Assembly (NCBI GenBank): GCA_000416275.1
Contig: ASZJ01000007.1
Location: 27,583 to 71,197 of the forward strand
Direction of reading: 5' to 3'
Source: Osedax symbiont Rs1
Lineage (GTDB): Bacteria > Pseudomonadota > Gammaproteobacteria > Pseudomonadales > Balneatricaceae
DNA length: 43,615 nucleotides
A program made the position numbers and the translations under genes. Within the stretch, counting starts at the first letter, position 1, and the number at the start of each line of letters is the position of its first letter. Of the stretch, positions 1 to 8,572 are shown one piece after another. Under the pieces are notes generated by a model, which searched no databases, had not been told where the DNA came from, and saw nothing but the letters and a program-made list of their open reading frames with translations.

Positions 1-242
1 TCAATTCGCTTGATCTGCAAGTTCTCTAATCTATAGAGGTCTGATCTATAGTCTGCAGAGATGTTGTAGATTGGCGGTCGTATTACTCTGAAAAGGGTAT
101 AGTGAGTAAAGAAACTTGTAAAGAAAATGGCACTTATCTATACATGACTGTGTGAATTGTATCTAAAAGCTGTTTTTCTATGCAGGTTTAGGACCTTTAA
201 GGACAGCTGTTAGCCAAGCACTGAATCGAGCGTTAAACCGCG
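1..242. other. Non-coding flank downstream of thiQ
   Basis: This is the 3' flank of the thiQ gene, which reads away from it on the minus strand. It has a few short repeated words (CTATAG twice near position 35-60) but no recognisable gene, RNA or terminator. The neighbouring gene on the left is outside the window. Confidence 0.4.
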
Positions 243-851
243 TTAAGTCAGCAGCCAATTAACGTCGGCGAGCTTTTTCACGTCTTCCTCTTGATGGGTA
301 ACTAATAGCAGCGTCTTATTGTTTTGCTTGGCAATATCCGCGACCCACTGGGCGGCAACCGCTCTGGTTTGGCTGTCTAGTTCTGCAAATGGCTCGTCCA
401 GTAAAATAATTGGTTCAGGTCTTAACAAGGTGCGTAACAGTCCCACTCTTTGGCGCTGTCCACCTGAGAGTTCCGTGGGTAATTTGTGCAGTTGATCGGC
501 AATATTTAAGCGTTCGGCAGCTTCGGTAACTGTGGCTTCAGCGTGTTTCGTGGATCGATATTCGGCGCCTAAACAGGCGTTTTTGAGGGCGCTAAGGTGT
601 TCAAATAAATTATTTTCTTGAAAGAGCATCGCCACGGGCCGCTGTTCAATCGCCAGCGCGCAAAGATCAGTGTCTTGCCATAAGATGCGACCTGCAGTCG
701 GTTTGATAAAACCGGCGATGCATAGTAATAAACTACTTTTACCAACTCCACTAACGCCTTGTAAAGTTACTATATTTCCAGATTCGATATGTTGCTGATA
801 GGCGAGGACATGGCTACCTAAGGTAATCTTTAACTGGTTGATTTCAAGCAT
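243..851 (-). CDS. thiQ: Thiamine ABC transporter ATP-binding protein ThiQ
   Basis: Cytoplasmic ATPase subunit that powers uptake of thiamine and its phosphates through ThiP. The 202-residue protein has a Walker A loop (GVSGVGKS, about residues 32-39), the ABC signature LSGGQRQRVG (about 128-137) and a Walker B segment ILLDEPFAELD (about 148-158). It is short, as ThiQ proteins usually are (about 230 residues). Its ATG lies inside the end of thiP, overlapping by 8 nt, so the two are translationally coupled in a thiB-thiP-thiQ operon. On its own the ATPase could belong to another importer; the assignment rests on the ThiB and ThiP neighbours. Confidence 0.93.
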   Translation of the reverse strand: MLEINQLKITLGSHVLAYQQHIESGNIVTLQGVSGVGKSSLLLCIAGFIKPTAGRILWQDTDLCALAIEQRPVAMLFQENNLFEHLSALKNACLGAEYRSTKHAEATVTEAAERLNIADQLHKLPTELSGGQRQRVGLLRTLLRPEPIILLDEPFAELDSQTRAVAAQWVADIAKQNNKTLLLVTHQEEDVKKLADVNWLLT

Positions 852-2400
852 CGGATTTCACTTTTTCAATGTTCAATAAAATAACTAAATAGACCAATAA
901 TAAAACCGCAGAGGCAAAAGAGGCTTCGTTTATGCGGTAGCTACCGGCGTATTGATAGATTAGCCAGGGGAGAGTTTTTAAATGATCGCTGCCAAAAATT
1001 GAAAAGATCGCCACGTCTCCCATCGCAATCAGTAATACCAAGGCGAAGGTGCTAAAGATCACCGCTTTTATGTACGGCCATTCAATAGTGAAGCGCTGCC
1101 AAAAACTCAGTTTTAAGGAGCGATAGAGGATGGCATAATCTTGATCAAATTGTATTAATCGCGATCGAATTTGCTGAATTGCAAAAGGCAGTACCATTAA
1201 AGTGTTAAGCAAAACGACAAAGATCATGCCCAGTTCATCTAAGTCGATTATCGGTAAAAAGAGGATGTACAAACCGACCGATAAGACCATGGCGGGGGCT
1301 ATTAATGTGTGATTAGCCAGCCATTGTAAAATGTTTTGTAGCTGCTGTCGCTGCACAATAATACTGTTGCGGATCGGCAGCATAATGCAGTAGGCCAGCA
1401 GCATCGCCAACAGCGCTGTACCTATGCCAAGGGTAAGTGTCAGGGCCAGTGATTGAAAAATATTGAACAGTAATTGACTGCTGTATTTGGTGGCTAAGAG
1501 CCCCGGTAGCAATGAGAGTAGCGGCAGTAAAATAAACACCAATGCCAGGGTGTAAATGATCGAAAACAGCACTTTGTTAGTGGTTGATAGCCTGGGTAGC
1601 CACTGCTTTAAATTGGCATCTTTTGCCAGCCAAGGGACTGAGCTAGAGCGGTATAAGAGCATAAAAAATAGCCCGGCAATGGCAAATTGACTCCAGGCTA
1701 AGGTCAGTGCCTCAGGAATGTTGAAATCGTATTTTAGGGCCTGATAAATAGCCACTTCTAAGGTGGTGGATTGCGGGCCACCGCCGAGTGCTAGTACGAC
1801 CGCAAAGCTGTTAAAACAGATGATGGTGATAAAGCCAACAATCAGACTGAGATTGCCGCGCAAAGCGGGCCATTCAATCAACGTTAGCCGCTGCCAAGGG
1901 CTAAACTTTAACTGACTAGCCAGTATCCAGCTGGTATCGGGAATATTTTGGAGCTGGTTGTGCAAAGCCCTGACTACAAAAGGCAAATTCATATAGACAT
2001 GGGCTAATAAGATACCCTGCAGACCATATAAACTCCAATTGTCACCTAAAAAGGGGGTGAGGATGCCCGCCAGTCCGAGCAGTGAGACAAAACCGGTGAT
2101 CAACACTAAGGTCGGCAGCACAAAGCAGAGTAATGATAAGCTTAAAAAGGTGCGCTTTAAGTAAATGCTCGGAAAATAATAGATCGCTCTAGCGATTGGC
2201 CAGGCGAGGAGCGTTGAAATAACTGCGCTGAGTAACGCCTGTTTTATGGAGAATAACAAGATCGCATGAAAATAGCTGTCACTTAAAAGTGCCAGGTCCG
2301 CGCCCTGTTGGCTAAAGGCAATCAGTCCATAAAAAGCCAGCAGCGTGACCGAGCAAATCATGCTAATAAAGAGCACGCCGATCAGATTAGTCAGCTTCAT
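844..2400 (-). CDS. thiP: Thiamine ABC transporter permease ThiP
   Basis: Inner-membrane permease of the thiamine/TPP importer. At 518 residues it matches the fused two-domain ThiP layout (E. coli about 536): two homologous halves, each with about six hydrophobic helices and a binding-protein-dependent permease loop (EWPALRGNLSLIVGF in the first half, EWPYIKAVIFSTFAL in the second). It lies downstream of thiB with a 262-bp gap that carries a long inverted repeat, and it overlaps thiQ. The EAA-like loops fit the CysTW/ThiP/FbpB permease family. Substrate is inferred from ThiB. Confidence 0.93.
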   Translation of the reverse strand: MKLTNLIGVLFISMICSVTLLAFYGLIAFSQQGADLALLSDSYFHAILLFSIKQALLSAVISTLLAWPIARAIYYFPSIYLKRTFLSLSLLCFVLPTLVLITGFVSLLGLAGILTPFLGDNWSLYGLQGILLAHVYMNLPFVVRALHNQLQNIPDTSWILASQLKFSPWQRLTLIEWPALRGNLSLIVGFITIICFNSFAVVLALGGGPQSTTLEVAIYQALKYDFNIPEALTLAWSQFAIAGLFFMLLYRSSSVPWLAKDANLKQWLPRLSTTNKVLFSIIYTLALVFILLPLLSLLPGLLATKYSSQLLFNIFQSLALTLTLGIGTALLAMLLAYCIMLPIRNSIIVQRQQLQNILQWLANHTLIAPAMVLSVGLYILFLPIIDLDELGMIFVVLLNTLMVLPFAIQQIRSRLIQFDQDYAILYRSLKLSFWQRFTIEWPYIKAVIFSTFALVLLIAMGDVAIFSIFGSDHLKTLPWLIYQYAGSYRINEASFASAVLLLVYLVILLNIEKVKSDA

Positions 2401-2571
2401 TGCTAAGCCCGACTATGGGCGGTAATGGCTGAGGTTGGACGGTAGGCATTGATGCTTTCAAAGAGGGCGATAAGAGATCCGCCGTCCATTGTAAACAGTT
2501 GAAAAACAAATAGTTGAAAGAAATAATAACAGATTGTCGTCACCTGATAAGTGTTGTTCCGCGTGGTTTGC

Positions 2572-2626
2572 TTTGTCTGTCAGAAGTATACGAGAGGGCT
2601 ATCGGAAAACACCTCTGACAGACAAA
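2572..2626. repeat. 13-bp perfect inverted repeat between thiB and thiP
   Basis: Arms TTTGTCTGTCAGA (2572-2584) and TCTGACAGACAAA (2614-2626) are perfect reverse complements around a 29-base loop. In the thiBPQ transcript this would form a strong stem-loop between thiB and thiP. There is no U-tract directly after it on either strand, so it is not a classical terminator. It could protect thiB mRNA from 3' decay and set subunit ratios, since binding proteins are usually made in excess. The function is inference. Confidence 0.75.
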
Positions 2627-2662
2627 AATCCTTTAAAAATGGATAGCTCGAGAAAAAGGCGG

Positions 2663-3655
2663 TTATTTTGCCGCGCTAGTGCGCCAGACTTTGATCCAGT
2701 TTTTGCGTTGATTAGATAGATGCTCAATGTCCATGGGTAGCGTTGCAGGGCTAATTAATTTAGAGAATTGCGTCGGCAGTGAAATATTTTTCTTCACCGG
2801 CAGCATCCAATTAGTAACCGGTAAGATTTGCTGGGCGGTATCAGAGAGCAGAAACTTTAAAAAAGATTGAGCGAGCTCAGGGTGGGAGCTAGTGTTTAAG
2901 GCAGCGGCAACTTCAATCTGTGCAATGTGCCCTTCACTGAACTGTGCTGCCTGGTATTTATCTTCAGCATCGACAATCATGTGATAAGCGGGAGAGGTGG
3001 TATAACTTAAGACGTAATCAGATCCCCCTTTTAAAAACATGCTATAGCCTTCGTACCAACCTTTGGTGACCGTCACTGTATGGCTGGCAAGCTGTTGCCA
3101 AGCCTCTGCAGTTTTATCTTTATAGACTGCGTTCATCCAAAACATCAAGCCTTGGCCCGGGGTGCTGGTGCGGGGGTCTTGGTAGATGATTGAGGCATCG
3201 GATGCCACTAACTCTTGCAGTGAACTGACTGGTTTTTTGATTTTACTACTGTCATAGATAAAGGCGAAATAACCAAAGTCATAGGGGATGAATTGGCGGT
3301 CCTGCCAGTTTAAATCAGGGTTTAAGTCCTCGAATGTCTGGTTGTGCTCAGCTATTAAGCCGGTCGCTTTAGCATCTTTCATTAATGCGTGATCTAAGCC
3401 TAAAATAACATCCGCTTTTACTTTCTTGCCTTCAATTCTCAATCGGTTGAGGATGCTGACTCCGTCTTCCTCAGCGATAAAATTAAGCTCGCATTGACAG
3501 TCTTTCTCAAAGGCTAGTTTTATTTTAGGACCGGGGCCCCAGTCGGAAACAAAAGAATCGTAAGTGTAAACATTTAAAGTTTGCCGAGTAACATCAGCAG
3601 CGAAAACAGCGTTTGATAATAAGGTGGCCAAGCAAAAAGTGGTCAGTTTATTCAT
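2663..3655 (-). CDS. thiB: Thiamine-binding periplasmic protein ThiB
   Basis: Periplasmic solute-binding protein that delivers thiamine, TMP or TPP to ThiP/ThiQ. The 330-residue product starts with a cleavable signal peptide (about residues 1-19, ending in NAVFA). It then matches ThiB closely: the family segments VYTYDSFVSDWGPGP, EDGVSILNRLRIEGKK and ADVILGLD are all present. It is first in the thiBPQ operon and divergent from the kinase-like gene at 3951. No TPP riboswitch is visible in the 295-bp divergent gap, although one is common upstream of thiB in enterobacteria, so control must be different or very diverged. Confidence 0.95.
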   Translation of the reverse strand: MNKLTTFCLATLLSNAVFAADVTRQTLNVYTYDSFVSDWGPGPKIKLAFEKDCQCELNFIAEEDGVSILNRLRIEGKKVKADVILGLDHALMKDAKATGLIAEHNQTFEDLNPDLNWQDRQFIPYDFGYFAFIYDSSKIKKPVSSLQELVASDASIIYQDPRTSTPGQGLMFWMNAVYKDKTAEAWQQLASHTVTVTKGWYEGYSMFLKGGSDYVLSYTTSPAYHMIVDAEDKYQAAQFSEGHIAQIEVAAALNTSSHPELAQSFLKFLLSDTAQQILPVTNWMLPVKKNISLPTQFSKLISPATLPMDIEHLSNQRKNWIKVWRTSAAK

Positions 3656-3950
3656 TATTTTCTCGATAAAGGTAGTTTAAAATTAGTTTGAAATTATTTT
3701 GAAAGTAAATTGATTAGCAGTGTTGAGGCTAGGAGCTCGACTAAAAATAGACTAATCTATTGCGATCAAAGCTGTTCGGTTAAAATTAACGCTCAATTTC
3801 GTAGAATAGTGCGTTATGTGCCTAAAATGATCGCTAGTTTTTCATCAAAATAATCTTGCTCCAAATGCAAAAATCAGCGGATAGCCAGAGCTAGAGCAAA
3901 CTATCTTACTCCAGCTGACTATTTTTCCCAATCAAAAATTAGGATCTCAC
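3656..3950. other. Divergent promoter region thiB / kinase gene
   Basis: AT-rich 295-bp gap between two divergent genes, which should hold both promoters. I searched for the conserved TPP riboswitch elements (CTGAGA; the ACC-CTGATC region) on the thiB-sense strand and found none. No other clear operator is visible. Confidence 0.4.
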
Positions 3951-4832
3951 TTGTTTTCTAAAATTAACAACCAACTTGTTCAAGCTGCTGATTGGCAAGA
4001 AGTTACTCAAGGCACCAGCAATAAAATATTTAAAGCCGAAGTGGCCGGTCGTAAATTGGTGCTACGCATAAATGCGACACAAAACATCGCCTTTGGCGTG
4101 GATAGAAGCAGAGAAGCTAAGGTGTTGGCGTGCATCCAAGGACAAGCTTGGGCACCGGTGATCGTTGAAAACAACGTAGGCCAAGGCTGGTGTTTGATGC
4201 TTGATCACGGTGCTTGCCTGGAGCCAAGTGGCAGTTTGCGTGCCGATCTGCCAGCAGCTGGGCCTATGATGTTGGCGCTTGTACAACAGCTGCATGAATT
4301 TTCCGCAACTCTCTCCCAGGATGTGGCTAAACAGCTGATTTTTGATTACCAGGGGCTGTTTGCTGAATATAGAAATAAGTTCCCGGCAGGCAATCATAGC
4401 GCGCTAGTCTTGTGTGATTATTTATCACAGAGTGTGCGTGAGCTGCCTAAAGTTAGCGATACACTGGTGCATCAGGACTTGCATCCGCAAAATATTTGCG
4501 TTGCAGCAGCTGTAGAGCGCGCGGTGATTATTGATTGGGAATATGCCGGGTGGGGCAGTCCGTGGCTGGATGTTGCGGCATTGAATAGTGAGTTTATGGT
4601 CACTGCCGATAACTTGCAGCGCCTGCCAGTGTTTGCCGATTTAACCGCGCGAGATTTCTGCATAGGTTTGCAAAAGGCGCTTAATATCAATCGTGCTTTA
4701 GCGTGTATATGGTATTGGCTAAGGCTTGAATTGGCGTTAGTCCATGGTTCCGAAATGGCTGCAATTGCCAATCAAGTATCTTTAGATGATCTAAAAAAAG
4801 AGGCAAATCAAATAATTAAGGAGTTGATTTGA
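3951..4832 (+). CDS. Phosphotransferase, thiamine/choline kinase-like
   Basis: Small-molecule kinase of the aminoglycoside phosphotransferase / choline kinase fold, 293 residues. The catalytic Brenner motif is HQDLHPQN (about residues 174-181) and the metal-binding segment is IIDWEYAGWGSPWLDVAAL (about 191-209). The start is TTG at 3951 with AGGA five to six bases upstream; the next ATG would be much too late. It diverges from thiBPQ, so a thiamine kinase role (ThiK, salvage of imported thiamine to thiamine phosphate; E. coli ThiK is 274 residues) is the best inference. Choline or ethanolamine kinase activity is an alternative the motifs cannot exclude. Confidence 0.8.
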   Translation: MFSKINNQLVQAADWQEVTQGTSNKIFKAEVAGRKLVLRINATQNIAFGVDRSREAKVLACIQGQAWAPVIVENNVGQGWCLMLDHGACLEPSGSLRADLPAAGPMMLALVQQLHEFSATLSQDVAKQLIFDYQGLFAEYRNKFPAGNHSALVLCDYLSQSVRELPKVSDTLVHQDLHPQNICVAAAVERAVIIDWEYAGWGSPWLDVAALNSEFMVTADNLQRLPVFADLTARDFCIGLQKALNINRALACIWYWLRLELALVHGSEMAAIANQVSLDDLKKEANQIIKELI

Positions 4833-5010
4833 TCTGAATTATCGCTAATTTTTGCTGAGTTAGCGCTGTACTAGTTGTCATTTGTGCGCAGCGCGATTGT
4901 CAGAGTGGCCGGCACGCCAATTAAAAAGCGCCACTATAAATGCTGCTCAGCAGAGTTTTTTAGTAAAGGGGTATGTCGTTATGACTGGTAGAATCAGCCA
5001 AAGCAATGCT

Positions 5011-5046
5011 TTGAATTAATTTTAAATACTGTATATTTGTACATTG
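5011..5046 (+). promoter_or_regulatory. LexA-type SOS box and promoter of ruvAB
   Basis: The segment TACTGTATATTTGTACATTG (5027-5046) matches the LexA consensus CTGT-N8-ACAG with one mismatch (ACAT). A possible -10 TATATT (5032-5037) lies within it, with TTGAAT upstream at 5011 at a short spacing of 15. It is about 60 bp before ruvA, as expected for LexA repression of ruvAB. Binding is inferred, not shown. Confidence 0.7.
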
Positions 5047-5106
5047 TTTTGGTTTCAGTGATTCAGCTGCTAGCTAAACTACAGGTTTTATTATGAGGAT
5101 AAATAA

Positions 5107-5733
5107 ATGATTGGTTATATTCGTGGAGAATTAATTGAAAAGCAACCTCCACATTTAGTAATAGAAACCTATGGGGTTGGCTACGAAATAGAAGCATCTA
5201 TGCAAACTTTCTTTAAATTGCCAACAGTGTCTAGCGATATAAAACTCTATACACATTTTGTGGTGCGTGAAGATGCACAGTTATTGTTCGGCTTCTTTGA
5301 TCGGCTAGAGCGCACTTTGTTTAGAGTGCTGATAAAAGCGAATGGCGTCGGGCCAAAGCTGGCGATTGCGATACTTTCAGGGATGTCCACCGCTGAATTT
5401 TCAGCGTGTATACTGCGCGAAGATGCCGCTACGTTAACTAAAATACCTGGCGTTGGCAAAAAAACGGCCGAGCGGCTGGTCGTTGAATTTAAAGATAAAA
5501 TAGCGACACTAGGTTTAGATCAAGAACAAGATTTTGTATTGACAGGTGCAGAACTACCCAGCGCGGCATTCAATACCAATGCCTATATAGAAGAGGCGCA
5601 AAGTGCCTTAATTGCACTGGGCTACAAGCCAGTTATAGCCACTAAGGCGGTAGCTGCAGCACATAAAAAAATTGGCACAGTTAATTCTTGTGAAGAGTTA
5701 ATTAGAGTTTCACTTAAATCTATGGTCAGTTAG
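5107..5733 (+). CDS. ruvA: Holliday junction branch migration protein RuvA
   Basis: DNA-binding subunit of the RuvAB branch-migration motor; its tetramer clamps the four-way junction and loads RuvB rings. The 208-residue length is normal (E. coli 203). Domain I (OB fold, residues 1 to about 63) opens with MIGYIRGELIEKQPPHLVIE. Domain II has two helix-hairpin-helix motifs, LIKANGVGPKLAIAIL and LTKIPGVGKKTAERLVVE. Domain III (about 155-208) contacts RuvB. A GAGGAT Shine-Dalgarno precedes the ATG. It starts a unit with ruvB behind an SOS box. ruvC, usually just upstream, is not here. Confidence 0.97.
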   Translation: MIGYIRGELIEKQPPHLVIETYGVGYEIEASMQTFFKLPTVSSDIKLYTHFVVREDAQLLFGFFDRLERTLFRVLIKANGVGPKLAIAILSGMSTAEFSACILREDAATLTKIPGVGKKTAERLVVEFKDKIATLGLDQEQDFVLTGAELPSAAFNTNAYIEEAQSALIALGYKPVIATKAVAAAHKKIGTVNSCEELIRVSLKSMVS

Positions 5734-5836
5734 CAGCGTTTTGAGTAAGCTGTACCGCCCCTGATGCACGCAGTAGAAGTGGGTTTGTTCGAATAGCAGA
5801 GTTCAATGGCCTTGCGTTTAAGTAAATAGGAAAACA

Positions 5837-6856
5837 ATGATAGAAGCTGATCGTTTTATCTCTGCTGTATCAGAGACAAACAAAGTTGAAGAAGTGCAAG
5901 ATCGCGCGATAAGACCACATACCTTAGCAGAGTATCGAGGTCAGCCGGCGGTGCGTGAGCAAATGGAGATTTTCATTGAAGCTGCGCGCGCTCGCGAGGA
6001 GGCCTTAGATCATACCTTGATTTTTGGCCCTCCAGGATTGGGCAAGACCACACTGGCGAATATTATTGCCACTGAAATGCAATCAGACATTAAAACCACC
6101 TCGGGGCCTATTTTAGAGCGGGCCGGGGATCTGGCGGCACTGCTGACTAATTTAGAAGCGGGCGATATATTATTTATCGATGAAATTCATCGTCTTAGCC
6201 CGAATGTGGAAGAAATTTTATACCCGGCTATGGAAGATTACCAGCTGGACATAATGATCGGCGAAGGTCCGGCGGCCCGTTCCATTAAATTGGATTTGCC
6301 GCCTTTTACTTTAGTCGGCGCCACGACCAGAGCGGGCTCATTAACGTCGCCTTTAAGGGATCGTTTTGGGATAGTGCAGCGGTTAGAGTTTTACAATATA
6401 GAAGACTTGACACATATAGTGTCGCGCTCGGCGGAGTTGTCTAATGTTGTGATCAGCCCAGAGGGTGCCAAGGAAGTGGCGATGCGCAGTCGCGGCACAC
6501 CGAGAATCGCCAACAAGTTACTGCGCCGTGCTCGAGATTACGCAGAGGTGAAAGCGGATGGCATTATCACGGCATCAGTTGCCGATAAAGCACTGAATAT
6601 GCTCAGTGTGGATGATAAAGGTTTTGATCACATGGATAGAAGACTGTTGTTGACCATGATCGAAAAATTTGGCGGCGGCCCGGTCGGTGTCGATAACTTA
6701 GCTGCGGCAATCAGTGAAGAGCGCGAGACCATCGAAGACGTCTTAGAGCCTTACTTAATTCAGCAAGGTTTTATCATGCGCACACCGCGAGGACGAGTCG
6801 TAACTGATAACGCCTATTTACATTTTGGGCTGGCAATTCCCGAAAAAGCAGAATAA
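5837..6856 (+). CDS. ruvB: Holliday junction helicase ATPase RuvB
   Basis: Hexameric AAA+ motor that drives branch migration of Holliday junctions with RuvA. The 339 residues match the family (E. coli 336). Walker A is GPPGLGKT (residues 64-71), Walker B is [10 protein letters not shown], sensor 1 is LVGATTRAG and the arginine-finger region is SPLRDRFGI. The C-terminal winged helix includes [30 protein letters not shown]. The ATG follows AGGAAAAC. It lies 103 bp after ruvA and is co-directional with it, probably under the same LexA control. Confidence 0.98.
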   Translation: MIEADRFISAVSETNKVEEVQDRAIRPHTLAEYRGQPAVREQMEIFIEAARAREEALDHTLIFGPPGLGKTTLANIIATEMQSDIKTTSGPILERAGDLAALLTNLEAGDILFIDEIHRLSPNVEEILYPAMEDYQLDIMIGEGPAARSIKLDLPPFTLVGATTRAGSLTSPLRDRFGIVQRLEFYNIEDLTHIVSRSAELSNVVISPEGAKEVAMRSRGTPRIANKLLRRARDYAEVKADGIITASVADKALNMLSVDDKGFDHMDRRLLLTMIEKFGGGPVGVDNLAAAISEERETIEDVLEPYLIQQGFIMRTPRGRVVTDNAYLHFGLAIPEKAE

Positions 6857-6948
6857 TTATCGCACTCTGTTTAGTCTCTGGTGCTCAAAATATCGCTTAA
6901 TACGAACTTATCCTTAAAACAAAGGTCTGTTTGTTGTGAGAAATTACT

Positions 6949-6970
6949 GTTAACTATTCAAATAGTTAAC
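6949..6970. promoter_or_regulatory. Perfect 10-bp palindrome before ybgC-tol
   Basis: GTTAACTATT (6949-6958) and AATAGTTAAC (6961-6970) are perfect inverted repeats separated by two bases. It lies 50 bp upstream of the preferred ybgC start. It could be an operator for a dimeric regulator or an AT-rich hairpin in the ruvB-ybgC gap. I do not recognise the cognate regulator. Confidence 0.6.
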
Positions 6971-7019
6971 TAAGATGTTTAGAATTAGAGCAACGTATGA
7001 TGTAGAGTGGGACAAACCA

Positions 7020-7415
7020 ATGCCATTTGAGTTTTTATTGCGAGTCTATATAGAAGATACCGATCTAGGTGGTATTGTCTACTACGTGAATTATTTGAAA
7101 TTCATGGAGCGTGCGCGCACTGAGTTTTTAAGAGCGCACTCGATAGAGCAGCATCAACTACAGCAACAAGGTTATTTGTTTGTGGTTAAAACGGTGCAGT
7201 GTGATTACAAAAGATCGGCAAAGCTCGATGATCAGTTAAAGGTCAGTGTCGATATTTTAAAGTGCAGCGCAGCTAGTGTGTTTTTTGTGCAGCAAGTTCA
7301 CAGTGATCAGCTGCTGTGTACTGCAGAAGTTGAAGTGGTCTGTGTCGATGCCAACACCATGAAACCGCGCAGATTTCCCAGCAAAATCAAAGAAATTTTT
7401 GCAAGTGATAAATAA
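7020..7415 (+). CDS. ybgC: Acyl-CoA thioesterase YbgC (Tol-Pal associated)
   Basis: Hotdog-fold acyl-CoA thioesterase encoded with the Tol-Pal system and linked to inner-membrane phospholipid metabolism. The catalytic segment is YIEDTDLGGIVYYVNYLKFMERARTE, with the aspartate of the DxxGxV motif early in the chain. I start at the ATG at 7020 (131 residues, E. coli 134). An in-frame ATG at 6975 would add 15 residues that do not resemble the family. It is first in the ybgC-tolQRAB-pal-cpoB order, 44 bp before tolQ. Confidence 0.92.
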   Translation: MPFEFLLRVYIEDTDLGGIVYYVNYLKFMERARTEFLRAHSIEQHQLQQQGYLFVVKTVQCDYKRSAKLDDQLKVSVDILKCSAASVFFVQQVHSDQLLCTAEVEVVCVDANTMKPRRFPSKIKEIFASDK

Positions 7416-7458
7416 CCCTTATCGTTGAAATATCAACTACAGAATTTGGAGAAAATAA

Positions 7459-8136
7459 GTGGAGCAAATGTCAGTTTTTGACTTAGTACTAAATGCCAGT
7501 CTCGTGGTGAAATTTGTGATGGGGTTGCTAATGCTGGCTTCTGTCATGTCTTGGATCTTGATTTTTCAGCGGTTTTTCTTTATTGGGCGATCTAAGCGAG
7601 CACTGCGCAAGTTTGAAGATAGGTTTTGGTCTGGAATTGACTTAGGGCAGCTATTTAAAGATGTATCAGAGTACCCCACTTCAGAGGGTGGAGCAGAAGA
7701 GATTTTTAGAGCGGGGATAAAAGAGTACACCAAGTTAACGGCGCAGAACAACTTTGATCCAGACGCGGTAATGCAAGGTGTCGAGCGCAGCATGCGCGTG
7801 GCTCTCGCCCGTGAAGAAGAAAAACTAGATGCGCACTTACCGTTTTTAGCCTCTGTAGGCTCAACTTCTCCGTATATAGGTTTGTTCGGCACGGTGTGGG
7901 GGATCATGAACTCTTTCCGAGGGCTGGCCAATATGCATCAAGCTACCTTAGCTTCTGTGGCGCCGGGAATATCCGAGGCGTTAGTGGCCACTGCTATGGG
8001 TTTGTTTGCCGCCATACCCGCAGTGTTAGCCTATAACAGATTTTCAGCGTCTGCTGGAAGCTTGCTAAATAATTATGAAACTTTTGCGGAAGAGTTTTCT
8101 AGCATACTGCATCGCAGAGTACATGCTCCTAAATAA
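7459..8136 (+). CDS. tolQ: Tol-Pal system inner-membrane protein TolQ
   Basis: Proton-channel subunit of the TolQRA motor, a MotA/ExbB homologue that powers outer-membrane constriction at division. The 225-residue chain has three hydrophobic segments: one near the N terminus (about 15-37) and a pair in the C-terminal half. The conserved MotA/ExbB region GLFGTVWGIMNSFRGL is followed by APGISEALVATAMGLFAAIPAVLAYNRF. The start is GTG at 7459, preceded by GGAG at 7448. It is followed directly by tolR. Confidence 0.97.
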   Translation: MEQMSVFDLVLNASLVVKFVMGLLMLASVMSWILIFQRFFFIGRSKRALRKFEDRFWSGIDLGQLFKDVSEYPTSEGGAEEIFRAGIKEYTKLTAQNNFDPDAVMQGVERSMRVALAREEEKLDAHLPFLASVGSTSPYIGLFGTVWGIMNSFRGLANMHQATLASVAPGISEALVATAMGLFAAIPAVLAYNRFSASAGSLLNNYETFAEEFSSILHRRVHAPK

Positions 8137-8152
8137 GTAATGGTTTTTGATA

Positions 8153-8569
8153 ATGATTAGAAAGCATAAAAAGAAACGTGCACTCAACGCAGAAATCAAT
8201 GTAGTACCTTATATTGATGTAATGCTAGTGCTGTTGATTATCTTTATGGTGACTGCCCCGATGTTAACTCAGGGGGTGAAATTAGATTTGCCACAGGCAA
8301 GTTCCGATCCGGTCGACACATCCGATGTAGAGCCGCTGATAGTCTCCGTCGATATAGAAGGGCGTTATTACATTAACGTCGGGGGTGATGATTTAACACC
8401 TTTGACAGAAACAGAGGTTGCCAGTCGAGTTGGAAAAGTTCTACGCAGCAACCCGAGAAAATTAATTTTGGTGCGCGGTGATAAAAATGTGACTTATCAG
8501 CAAATTATTTCTCTAATGACTCTAATGCAAGGTGCAGGTGCGCCTAGTGTTGGTTTAGTCACGGAGTAA
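8153..8569 (+). CDS. tolR: Tol-Pal system protein TolR
   Basis: ExbD/TolR family subunit of the TolQRA motor, with one transmembrane helix and a periplasmic domain that binds peptidoglycan. The helix region INVVPYIDVMLVLLIIFMV contains the essential proton-path aspartate in the family motif PYIDVMLVLL. I use the ATG at 8153 (138 residues); an in-frame TTG at 8147 would add two residues, and neither start has a strong Shine-Dalgarno. Its stop is 3 nt from the TTG start of tolA, and the GGAG used by tolA lies within the last codons of tolR. Confidence 0.95.
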   Translation: MIRKHKKKRALNAEINVVPYIDVMLVLLIIFMVTAPMLTQGVKLDLPQASSDPVDTSDVEPLIVSVDIEGRYYINVGGDDLTPLTETEVASRVGKVLRSNPRKLILVRGDKNVTYQQIISLMTLMQGAGAPSVGLVTE

Positions 8570-8572
8570 ATT

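Noticed and set aside
2534-2719. Plus-strand frame overlapping thiB's 3' end
   Set aside because: It spans the inverted repeat and the end of thiB, with no family resemblance; read as chance.
3656-3950. TPP riboswitch upstream of thiB
   Set aside because: Expected from thiB in other species, but the CTGAGA and CTGATC-type conserved blocks are not on the thiB-sense strand.
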